Position numbers and translations under genes: made by a program | Assembly (NCBI GenBank): GCA_963966185.1 | Contig: CAWZYM010000307.1 | Span: forward strand, 583,995 to 647,994 | Direction of reading: 5' to 3' | DNA: 64,000 nucleotides | DNA from: Rhabditoides inermis | Lineage: Eukaryota > Nematoda > Chromadorea > Rhabditida > Rhabditidae | Shown: positions 1-11,020 of the stretch, piece by piece | Position numbering within the stretch: position 1 is the stretch's first letter | How the letters are laid out: the number at the start of each line of letters is the position of its first letter | Notes under the pieces: generated by a model | Databases searched by the model: none | What the model saw: the letters and a program-made list of their open reading frames with translations, nothing else | Told to the model about the DNA's origin: nothing

Positions 1-51
1 ACAGTCGGTAGGCGATGGAATGCTTTGTAATTAGCTTATTCCCTTTGGCAG

Positions 52-1277
52 ATCATCCGCAAGCTCACGTTCGCATGCCCATGTGCATATCCATTGAATG
101 TCTACCACTCACTTGTGTTCATGTTCGGACCGACTCTCGCACTGGCGATTATAGGTAAACGAGAGAAGTTTGCGAAACCACCTGATGTTTCCAGGTGTTA
201 TGGTAAACCAAACAACGTGGAAGCTTGTGCATGGATGTTGCTTTCGGTAAGTGGAAAAGTATGAATTGTATTAGTTTTTATAGAGTATCGGATACGCGAC
301 AATCTTGGAAGACTGTCTGTGTGTATTGGGTGGAGGTGAGTGAATGCCATCCAATCTACTTCCATCATTGCTTCCATTTCTAGGTACTCGCTCAATCGTC
401 CATAGCCCCAGTCGCATGGCTATTCGTTGTATTCTTGGATGGAGGGTGAGAACATAGCTAATTAGCAATAGTAATTACCTTTTATATACGTTTTTTTCCA
501 GTTACTACAGTTGTCTGCAGGCGCATCAATACTGTTCAATGGCGCAGGCAATTGCTTGTAAGAATGAAACCGTACTGCAGTACTACAAACTAAGTGCGAA
601 TTTCGATCAAATGAGTGGGAATGGAAAGGTGAATCTAAATTGCGTATTCTTTTTTTTATAACGGCGTCTTACAGTACTGTCCTCATTGCATCTGTAACCT
701 CGGAGGGTCAGATGGATCGTACTTGGAAGCAGAATCACAAATTTTCGCATGGGGTCTCATCATAATCTATGGACTAGGCGCACTGTTAGGTAAAGATTAT
801 TGTATCTATCATATTGTGAATTATCTTTTCAGTGATGTGTTGTTTCCGAATGTGCGACAAATACACTCTCGTACAGAGGAACTATGTGGATATGTACAAG
901 GGAGAAGAGAAGAGCCAGTTCGATAATGTCGCCAAGGTACACACACATCCTCCCCCCCCCTCCTCTCCCTCCCCCCTCTCTCTCATGGCGTCTCCTTAGG
1001 AGTATGCTTCGAAACTGGCGGACGCGAACGCTCGTGCCTTCTTTGAGCAGCCGAATTGGAATAAGAAGGACTGGGACTGGGTGAGCGGCGTCAGTGAGGT
1101 AAGACAACTATCAAACAATCGGGTGATAAAGTGAACAATCAGGTGAACAATCCAATGTTCGCTCGTCTGCGGCTGATCGCTGCTGAGAAGACACAGACCA
1201 CGTACTACACGCCGTTGCAACTGTGGAACGAACACAAGGTGGGGAGAAAGAAAAAGAAAGAGAGGGAGAGGGAGAGG

Positions 1278-1320
<43 letters not shown>

Positions 1321-1413
1321 TACTTTCAGGGCCGCACTGTTCCGCAGCCAGATGTATGTGTCTGTACTATCCCCGAAGTTATAGTGGAGGAGAATCGGTC
1401 AAAGCAGGACTAA
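52..1413 (+). CDS. Calcium homeostasis modulator (CALHM) channel, 5' end outside window
   Basis: Multi-exon gene entering from the left edge. Exons read in one frame: 52-246, about 286-335, 384-445, 502-628, 675-789, 833-936, 1000-1098, 1143-1238, 1330-1413 (TAA). The product carries CALHM hallmarks in order: KLTFACPC just after the first transmembrane stretch, a second hydrophobic segment, SSIAPVAWLFVVFLDG (third segment), GYYSC with a Cys-rich extracellular loop, a fourth hydrophobic segment IFAWGLIIIYGLGALL, then a cytoplasmic tail with MCDKYTLVQRNYVDMY and ARAFFEQ, as in CALHM C-terminal helices. The family forms large-pore, voltage- and calcium-regulated ion/ATP channels in the plasma membrane. 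The junction between the first two exons keeps frame only with a weak donor at 251 instead of the good one at 247, so that border is uncertain. The subtype (CALHM1-6) cannot be assigned. Confidence 0.88.
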
Positions 1414-1527
1414 AACCACCACCAACTCCTTTTCTTCATTTTTCTCTTTCGCCATATCGCCAAAATGCATACAAACAACACCCAATTTATTACCTGTATT
1501 CGTCCCCCACGGGTCTCATTATCCAAA

Positions 1528-1533
1528 AATAAA
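1528..1533 (+). terminator. Poly(A) signal AATAAA of the CALHM gene
   Basis: AATAAA lies 115 bases after the CALHM stop codon. On the opposite strand a second AATAAA sits near 1489, after the stop of the minus-strand gene, so the two transcripts probably overlap tail to tail. Confidence 0.5.
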
Positions 1534-1599
1534 TACGTTTATCATACAATAACTGTACAAAGTGATCAATACCAGGTGAAGCTTGATTCGAAAGATCAC

Positions 1600-1913
1600 T
1601 TACATATTCGCCAGCTTCTGCTTGACGCCAGTGTGGTCGGCAATGAACGAAGCGTAGTCCTGCAACATCCAATTATTGGCTATCAAGATAGATCATATAA
1701 TGCTACTGCGTACGTGTAGTGTCATAGGGAGATCTGCTCGCTTAGCCTTCCCTCGCAGCCTGTATTGGATAGAGAGCGTGGAGCGAGAGGAGGGCAGGGG
1801 TGACGACGACGCCGCCGCCACAACTGAGTTCATTGATTTGTATCGATCAAAGACCACTCACTCTTGAAGGCATAGTCAGTGATTTTGATGGCGTCCGGGT
1901 CGGTGTGCATGGT
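1600..1913 (-). CDS. Unidentified gene, last two exons only
   Basis: Two minus-strand exons, 1862-1913 and 1600-1679, join exactly in phase (a one-base overhang completed by two bases) and end at TAA. They encode about 43 residues, including TMHTDPDAIKITDYAFK and NNWMLQDYASFIADH, ending in KQKLANM. Acceptor TTGTTCAG and donor AGTGAGT flank the upstream exon. The composition is soluble and amphipathic. I do not recognise the family. Upstream exons must lie above 1914, but 1914-2450 is AT-rich and nothing there is convincing. The gene would be convergent with CALHM and divergent from the USP gene. Confidence 0.5.
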
Positions 1914-2451
1914 CTGAACAAGCAATTATGAAATTGATAACAGAACCGTAGCGACGTGAGGAGATTGATTGATTGAACCTCGTTTGACAAAGAAAACATG
2001 AAAAGCGCAGATGGTTACGACTGTATATGTCTAAAAATGAAAAAAAAGATAGATGCACTTCCATATCGAACTCATTATTACAATTTTCAAAACTTGAATA
2101 CATACAAATTTTAAAAAAACACGCCCAGTGAAAGTATGGTGTAGTATTGTGCGATAGTAATACACCATGCAACATGCGCTACTTCTCACTACAAAATTTG
2201 CGCAAAACAAAATTAATGAAAAAATTAATGAAATTTTTATGTCCTATTTCATAATGTTAAGCATTTCTGATCTTAGAAAATGTTCGTTCGTATCTGTATC
2301 TCCGTTCATGTACGCGCCTCCGATAAGGTGCGATGACTGCGATGAGTCATTTGATCGCTGTCTGTTAGTTGATTGTGGCTTTCCTTGTTATTTCACAACT
2401 ACGGGTATGTTGTAATTGTAACAGATTTATATACATTCTAGTTTCAGTTTT

Positions 2452-5400
2452 ATGCCGGTGATAAACGTGCATCCGTCGGAAGGCGGCGGAGGGAACGGCT
2501 CGCCGAGGCCACCACCTCCCAACAAAAACGTGTCCTTCCAGCCAGGACTCCAGTCGATTGGCGAAAACGTAAGAGTATATGAGTTGTGTTACGCATAAGA
2601 ATGATGTTATAATTATTACTTTATCAGTCGGCGGAGGTGGGTCCGACAAAGGAGGAAAAGGACCTCATCAGCCAACTCGAGCCGATAGTTGGAGAGAATG
2701 CGGACACGATCCTCAAGGCCATTCGGGTGAGTGCCTAAGCTTAGTGATGGTATACCGTTGTACTCCTCGCACCCCGTGTGTTGCAGCGCACGACGCGGAT
2801 GCAGTCGTGGAACGGGGAGCAGTACGTGAGTGCGATCATCGAATCCCTCTACACCCAACAGGAGATCGAGACCCGCGCCGTCACTCCACACAACGACTTC
2901 CCCCCTCTCACCCCAGAGAGAGCACAACCCGTACGTGCCCCTCCCATGTCATGGTCCATGATGCCACTCTAGGTGCAAGGCTGCGCCGAGCGACCCACCC
3001 AGACGGAGAACCCGGACAGTGGCAAGGAGATGTTCAAGACAAAGGAGCTCAGCAAGAGCGAGCGGGAGGAGATGGATATCAAGAAGTGGGTTGCGATCGG
3101 GATCAAGCTCAAGCCTATTCCACCTCACTCAGTGATACGTTGATGTTGATAAGCATACTTTGTTTAGGGCGATCGAGGAGTCGCTGTTGTCCACGGCGCA
3201 CTCTTCGACTCCTTCGTACGAGGCCAGCCAGCCCGCGGATCCCAGAGACATGCGCAGGCCCGAAGGACACAACCACGCCGTGCGTTCATATCTTTTTCAT
3301 TAAAAAAGAGTTTGAGAGGTATAGGATACTATAGGCTTATAGTCTTGTATTTAATGAGTACAGGGTACAGTGAAACAACTGTGATGCTAAATCGCAAGTG
3401 GAAGTTTTGTGTTTGCAGGTCGGGCTGCACAACATTGGCAACTCGTGCTGGTTCAACGTGGTCGCACAGGCGCTGTTCCACCTGCCAGAGTTGCGAAGGG
3501 TGCTCTACACTGCGAGGACAGACACCGAGGGGGAGGTGAGAGAGAGAGAGAGAGAGAGAAGGGGGGGGGGAGAGATGGTGAGTAAGAATCCCTCCTAGGA
3601 CAAGGAGACTCGCCTGCTGTCGCTCATGCGCCGTCTCTTTGCCGAGATGGATGCAAGCAACCGGAAGTGAGTTCATTCTTTAATACTTTCCTTATTTAGA
3701 TGTTTTCGTGTGGTTTATTTCTGTAATCCTGAATAATCAAGACAACCCAGTTCGGTGAATTGTAGGATATTTTCCAAGTTGAATTAGTGCATATCGTGAA
3801 ATGGAGATGTTATAGTTTGTATTTTGCATGTGTATATGCTCGTTTGAGGTACGTGGATCCGTCGGCGGCAGTGCGCGCCGTGGGGGAGCTATACGCGACG
3901 GAGATGCGCGGAGGAGAGACGATCATCGGAGTGCAGCAGGTGCGGGAAGAAGAGAGAGGGGGAGGGGGAAGAAAGAGAGGGGAGGGAGAGATGGTTGTGT
4001 TCAGGACGCGGTGGAGATGCTGCTGAAGATGGTGCAGTGGATGGAGTCTGGTCTGCGTAGGGAGGCGGGGGAGCAGATGGGACAGGCGATGGAGGTGGAC
4101 ACCCAGGAGACGGGCACGGGCCGCACACACGACGCACAAGCACAGTGCACGGCGCAGGTGCGACCGCCTTCTCATGTTGATGGTGATATTTGTGGGATGT
4201 GGGGTGCGGGACAGAAGTGCTGCTAATCTATGAGTGAGGTATGCTGACACGTACTTTGAGTTACTGGGGATATTGTGAAATGGAGTTTCAAAATGATTTC
4301 GAAAAGACAGTCATTATTGTAATGGTTTCGATGGTGAATACATGAGTTGGCTGAAACGTATTGTATGTATGTATTGTTACGTGTGGCTGTGTTGCAGTGT
4401 TCGCCCCTTTGTTCGTCGGCCTCTGTGCGTGTGGATGCGATGGAGATCTCTCCTGCCGTGTCTGTCAGCAGCGTCCACGGCGGCAGCGGAGACAAGGAAC
4501 AGGTCGGCAACACGCACATACTTCAAAGTCATCTTGTAGTTCTGTTCTCAGTTCTATCGTTTGATTTGTTCTGCCTATTGATTTGTAAAATGGTGTATTT
4601 TGTGTGCTACCAAATGCAGTCTCGCCCGCCTGTGGCAGGGCACAGCCAGAGAGACGCGACTCGTCTACGCCCCGCCCCTCCTCTCTCACTCCGGGTTCTC
4701 AAAACAAGACTCATGTGTGAAAATGTTGTGGTAATCATGAAAACGAAAAGCTGAAACAAAATTTTGTTGACAATAATGAGTGAAAGATGGGAAGTTCAGT
4801 GGTGCAGTTCACATTTTGATCGGACGCCACGCTCTCTCTCTCACACTATCCACGCTCACTCGTGGCACCCATGCATGTGCGTCACGTGAGTACTGTATGA
4901 ATGATGACGTTGGTATTGAACGGAATATGTTGAACTTCATCGAAACCCTATGAAACATGGTATATTCCTGATTCGGAAAACGAGACACAGTCAATTTTAA
5001 TATCTGTGTTTTATCAAAAGTGCATTTTGACATTTCGAGTGTCTTTTCAGAAGTTGACCCAGTGACACCACCAGTCGCGCAGCAGACTGTAATCGCTGAA
5101 GGCAAAGTAGCCATATGAGATTGGATGAGAATAGGGGGGACTGGATGCGCTAAAGGGGGTTCGTTTTATCAGGGGACCAATCATATATCAATCATATATG
5201 TAATTCAAATAAGAAAATCAGTTTCCACACGTAGCTTACAAACAAAACAATGAACTCTAGAGTAGTTTTTTTTTAGATGAAAAGCGGAAAAGTGTGACCT
5301 GTCGAAACGGCAAAGTGACGTCAACTCATGATGTCATGATGAGTGAAACATGATTCATTTTTCGCTCAAAACATGTCTCCAGCCTAAATACACTATGGGA

Positions 5401-6736
5401 ATCCCGTTAGTGATGTTTGTTTTTGATGAAATTGGCGAAATTGAAAGATATCGTGTTTGGGCCCACACGGTCCCACACCGGGGGCACAGAGTGGGACCGC
5501 CGGTCCCACAGGGTGTGACCCCGGAAAAATCAAAATCGAAATTTTAAAATTCTGTAAACGCAGATCGATGCGAAATGCTTTTCTCATTATGCATACAAAA
5601 TTTCATGAGAAAATATTTCGATATGATCGAATACGGGGCGCGGGCCCACTCGGGCCCACACCGGGGGCACCCGGGCCCACACTTTTGCTATTCCATGTGG
5701 CGAGTAGTGTATGTTGTAGGCCGAGGCCGAGCCGCACTTTGCCGTGCCCCATCCACCTGCGCTGAAAGAGGAGTCGAGGGAGATTGGAACGGGCGGACCA
5801 CCCAAGATGCGGTCCCCACTCGAAAGGATCTTCCATGGAAGGACCGTCGAGATGAGGGCTGATGGTGAGTATGCAAGAGAGAGAGAGAGAGTGCTTCCCT
5901 CTGCAGCTCCCCTGACGGACGTGCTGGCTCGGGAGGAGAGCGAGCTGATGATGTGGCAGTTGAACCCGGCATTCGGACAGCTGCACGATGCCATCGAAGC
6001 CTACCAGTTTGGACAGGCAGAGAAGGAGGTACGGTAGGGTAGGGTCATGATCATGAGTTACTGTATGTAGTGCGTCATTACTGTACTTTTTTATTTGAGC
6101 AATGGGTGGAGTGTCTCCCGGGAGTGATAGTGTTCACCCTGTCTCGCTTCCAATACTCGGATGGCCGCACTGTCAAGCTGCACGATCGGTTCGAGTTCCC
6201 TCGGCACATGTACATGGACAGGTGAGATGGCGTCGGTTGCAACTGATGTAAGATTTCAAGTAGTAGACTAGTCACGAGGAAGTACGATGGAAGTAATGTT
6301 TTCGTAGAAAAGCAAGCTACGTGTTGTGTTTTCGGTATCTCGTGTCTCGTGCGGGTGAGGTGCGTGATATGCGTGCGAAGAGGATGGAGCAGCGGAAGAG
6401 ACTGGCCGACCTGGAGGCACGCATCAGGGGGTCAGTGGGGAAGGGAGGGAGGGAGGGAGGGGTGTGTACTTAGACTTACTACGGTTCAAACTGAAAACTG
6501 CTCACATTTGTAATAGTTTTGTGATTTGTTGGTTCACGGTTCATGTATTTACGTTTAGCGTTGATATTTGGCCATATTACTGGTGATTTGTTACATCTTT
6601 CACGAAGCATCTCACATTTCCGATGATTTTAGTTTCTCGGAGTTTCCGTGTGGAGAGGGGACGATGCCCCTGTCGACAATACTCGAAGCAGTACAGAAGT
6701 ATGTCGATGGAACTGCGACGGCCAAGAGGTGGGGAG

Positions 6737-6786
<50 letters not shown>

Positions 6787-9700
6787 ATTGAATAGTCACC
6801 TTGCAGCCCCTCCGATTCGTCCGTCTTCCCCCTTCGTGGTCCTGTCCCCGCGACACCAGCCAATACCAAGGTTCGATGGATGATGAATATTGTTTTAGTT
6901 CTCTACCGTATTCCAGCCTTCCACGCCGTGTTGTCTGGTGCGCGACGTGGCTACTGTGGTTCCTCGGGAGGAGGGAATGGATGGAGGCACGAGGGCTGCC
7001 GTCGAGAATGCACTCGCAACCATGCGCATAGACGCCGCCACCAAGGAACAGGGTGCGTGTTGATTTCGAATTTCAAGTACTGTTTAGTTGATTATTTATC
7101 TCTGTTTTAAAGTAGAGTTTCGATGGCTACGCGTTTGTTCTCATAAACAACATGAATTATGTGTAAGATAATAATGATAATTGATATTGTTTGAGTGTTG
7201 CGTGGTGAGGCGGAGGGTATCCGGCGGGACATTGACGGCACATTCGACGGAATGAACAAGGAGGTATGGGTTGGGGAGGGGGAGAGGAGGGAGGAGTTGA
7301 ATGCGAGGGTGATTCGAGCGTTGCAGGCGTACAGCCTTCACGCGGCAATCATCCACGACGGAGAGGCGACGGTCGGACACTACTGGATGTATGTGAAGAA
7401 GGGAGGTGAGTCGAGAGAGGGGGGGGGGGGAGAGATGATCCCGTCTCGCAGACGTGTGGCTGAAGATCAACGACAAGACGTGCGAGGTTGCGGACGAGGA
7501 GCAGATGAACAAGTGAGTGACAAGGCAGTTGTTGAATTATTGAGTGGTGTATTATAATCTGTTTGCAGGGACGCATTCGGCTCCGCTGGCAGTTCGTGTT
7601 CTGCGTACTGTTTGTTCTACGCCAGGAACGACGCCGGTTGGCTGTTCGACTACGGTAGGGTTGTGGGTAAGATAGTGGTATGTACGAAATGACTGCAGCA
7701 TCGCCCGACTGCTCTCCCCTCAACCGTCTGCCGGCTGATCTGCGCGAGTATGTGATGGCAGACAACGAGGAGCTGGACAAGCAGGTGGGGAGACTCTGGG
7801 TGCATGTGTTAGGATGTGTGTGTGTGTTTAGATGACTGCGTTCTCTCTTCGCGTGGACCCATCTGGTGTTCGGATGGCTGCGGTGGACGACGCGACGACG
7901 ACTCGCCGATGCGGACTGGCACAGGGGGTGGGGGCAGTGTTCCCCGACGACGAGACCAGGAGGGCCATGGGAGTACAGGTAGGAGGAGGGGAGGGGAGAG
8001 TTGATGAGGACAAGCCTTGCAGCTGTCCCTGTTGGAGTCTCGGTTCGCGACGCTGTACTACCCGTTGCTCTCCTCCACCCACACCACGTCGTTCGATGCG
8101 GCCTCCCTGCTCGCCAGACACGCCGCCGGGCTGTTCATCCACATCGGAAAGGAGGTGTTGCAGTGGTGAGTGCGGAGGGAGCGAGAGGGGAGAGCGGAAG
8201 AGGAGATGGAAGAAGACATGACCGCATTCTTTTTGAGTGTATGTAGGGAGAGTGGCTCGTGGTTGACATTTTGTTTGTAGCATTGGCGAGCAGTTGAACA
8301 TTGACGTGGCAGCGGCCGACGAACAGCAGGCGGCACTCATTTTCGACATGGTGCGCAGACCATTGCCAAATATAATGTTATCGTGCTTATAATATCTATT
8401 TTCGAATAGAAATGGTGTGTTTAGTACATGTGCGACTTCTGGGAGCTGGCAATGCAGTGCATGCCCGTGCCGAGGTGTCTGCAGGTGAGTGGGGGAGGAG
8501 AGAGAGGGAGAGAGTGTGTGTGTGTGTGTCACTGTCACTCTCCCCGTTCAGTCCGCCGAGCAGTCTCGCGGCGTGGCAGCGTCGTGGCTGGCGGCTGCTG
8601 GCCGGCGCGTCTCCACCAAGGCCCACCAGATCATGCTCGTCTGCTCACTCGCCAAGTGCGGACACAGGTACCACCACTTCTCTTTTCATATTTTCAATAT
8701 GTTTTGGGTTTGGGCCTAAGCGTAGTCAAATGTGATTAATGTTATACCATGTTCTGCAGGCACCTCGAGGCTCTGGCGCAGAAGGAACACGCTGCATTCA
8801 AGGCCGCCCTCATGTCCACCGACCACATCGATGTGTACAAGGTAGAAGAACTGCTAAACATCCAATATCCTCTCTCCTCTCTCCTCTCCCTGCCACTATC
8901 CTCGACCGACGGAGTAGACAATCTCTCTGTTTCAGCACGCGTCCCTGCAGTACGATCTGTTCTGTCGCTACTGGCAGTTGATCCGTCGGTGTGCGACCGA
9001 ACTGGAGCACTGCGCTTATCCGGAGGGGGTGACCAGGGGAGGAACGGGAGAGAACGCGTGGGAGCCCGGCAAGGACAAGTGGGTTCCAGTGCTACATTCC
9101 AGAAGAGAATGAGAAACTACAAGTCGATGTTTAGTGTTATTAGAGATTGTGAAAGTGTGAAGTGATGTGATGACTTATATCATTTAGCGCTTCTTCCTGT
9201 GTTTCCTAAATCACACACAAATCGGTTGTGTTGCTTCTCGTTGGCATTGTATGGCTGTTGCAGGCTGCAACAGATGCACAGCGGGGCGCTGGCGCTGTGT
9301 CGGAGTGCCACGTGGGCAGTGCGAGTGAGGAGGGATGTGCACACGGAGATGGGGTGGACGGAGGGCGGAGAGGGAGAGAGGTGAGGGAGAGGAATGAGGG
9401 GGGTGAGAGAGAGAGAGAGAGAGATGTTTTTCTAGGTGGCTAGCCTCTGAGGACGTGCACAAGGCGCTCATCGCACTGTCTGTCATTGTGAGTTTTCATA
9501 TGAAAAAGGTCTTTCGATTTGAAGTGTAAAGCATTATCTTTTTTTGTAAAAATGTGAACATAACATACATGATTATAGCTATATATGTATTGCAGCGTCT
9601 GTCGCTGACTCTCCTGCTGGGTACCGTCCACCGCCGGGCTCCGATCAGCCACGATCGGTTCAACGAGGCAGTGCGCACGTGGCTGTGTCCTGCCATCAAG

Positions 9701-10490
9701 ATGGTCAAGCTGTGGGCAGACGCCGGACACGCAGGCAGCAACATGGTCAGGGAAAGCAAGGGAGAGGGGACATTTACATACGAAAGAGAGAGAGGAGGAG
9801 AAGGAGGGAGTGGATAGACATTCATTCATCCATACACATACCATGATATTCCATTCGCACAGAAGAGTGTGGGAGAGGGGGAGGGGGAGGATATGTGTGA
9901 TGTGATGGTGATATGACATGTGTTGTTGCAGGTGGTGTCTCAGCTGTCGCAGACGTGGGAGATGTGCGCGCAGTCGTCGGACCAGAAGCAGTCCATGTCC
10001 ATGGCAGCCAACCTCATCGCCAGCGGAACACAGGTCAGCACTCGTTGACAACTGCGACTCGAACCGCAATGAGGATGGTTGATGAATGCGCGTGGAAATG
10101 TCTACCGTATTGGGTGTGCTTCTTTCACCCGCCTCTTTTCAGGACCTTGTCTGTGCCCTCTCTTCCCCTCAAGTCAGCGAGTCGATTGTTCCCACCGGAA
10201 GCAGGATCGACACCATCTCGGTAGGCAATGCTTTCTTTGTCCAGTTCACTCTTTTTATAAGAAACATACAATGTGAATATGCGGTTGCAGGATATGGGCG
10301 ACGGAGTGGCCGAGTTTGACGGGTTGGACGTGGTGATGAGGAATGCGGGGCTGGCCACCCAGATGGAGATTGGATACTTGGTGGGAGAGAGAGAGAGGGG
10401 GGGGAAGGAGGGAGAGATGACTCCATCCTGTTTCAGGTGAAGAACCACCTGGACAAGTCGATAGAGATGCTCGTCACGGAGATGCTGTGA
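2452..10490 (+). CDS. Ubiquitin carboxyl-terminal hydrolase, USP25/USP28 type
   Basis: Cysteine protease that removes ubiquitin from substrates. About 27 exons were read. Exon 1 (2452-2568) gives a Pro/Gly-rich start. A ubiquitin-interacting motif follows ([15 protein letters not shown]), as in USP25/28. The Cys box is [20 protein letters not shown] (near 3420; catalytic Cys around residue 205). Then come YVDPSAAV and the QQDAVEML box, [10 protein letters not shown], the core strand [32 protein letters not shown], the His box [10 protein letters not shown] (near 7375) and [11 protein letters not shown] (near 7600). A long helical C-terminal half ends at TGA 10488-10490. Exons between 4200 and 5700 are unresolved: several open segments exist, but phases do not all agree. 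USP25/28 have the same UIM-plus-split-catalytic-domain layout, which makes the assignment firm. Whether it matches USP25 or USP28 is not decidable here. Confidence 0.9.
5457..5690. repeat. GC-rich tandem unit (GGGCCCACACCGGGGGCAC) inside a USP intron
   Basis: Two GC-rich blocks, about 5457-5520 and 5632-5688, share the core CCCACACCGGGGGCAC and several GGGCCCAC/GGTCCCAC words. Each block follows a similar AT-rich stretch with gatat and gaaat words, so the arrangement looks like a degenerate direct repeat with a unit near 180 bp. Translation gives Gly-Pro-rich collagen-like peptides in some frames, but no splice frame joins them to the protease, so I treat it as non-coding. Confidence 0.5.
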
Positions 10491-11020
10491 CGAGGCGGGG
10501 CGTGAAGGGGCGTGGCCGCGATTCGCACGAAGCCCGAGTGTGCTCAACTAGAGTAGCATGCTTTGTGATTGAGTGTGGTATGTATTATTTTCTGATTTGC
10601 TTTGTAGTTTGGTGTCTCGCTAAGGTACTGTCATCGTTTGTGTCCTGGTGTCTGTCTATGTCTTAAATGTGAGCTTCTACTTGTCTCTAGTGGTGTTTTC
10701 TTTGTTCCACGTGTATCGTATTCGTATTATATCCAGCTATATGTTTCTTTCTTCCGCCCAATCTTTCTAAATTAGAGAGACTCTAACATCTAATAATTCC
10801 ACACGCACAAATACCCCATATTTATTCGCAGATATTTATGTCTATTGTGTACACAACTTATCATTCTCATTTTGTATTACCTGTTTTGTCGTAGAGAGAA
10901 TTGTATATGAAAACTTTTACTAAACAGTTTCTGTTTTTTGTGATGGTAAGTCAGTTGAGTCGCTGTGAAATACCTGAACTTTTTTATCTCGAATATACGA
11001 AAAATGGTGTTTTATCAGGT

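Noticed and set aside
5457..5765. Collagen-like Gly-Pro frame
   Set aside because: Short, inside an intron of the protease, and explained by a GC-rich repeat; no phase-consistent splicing.
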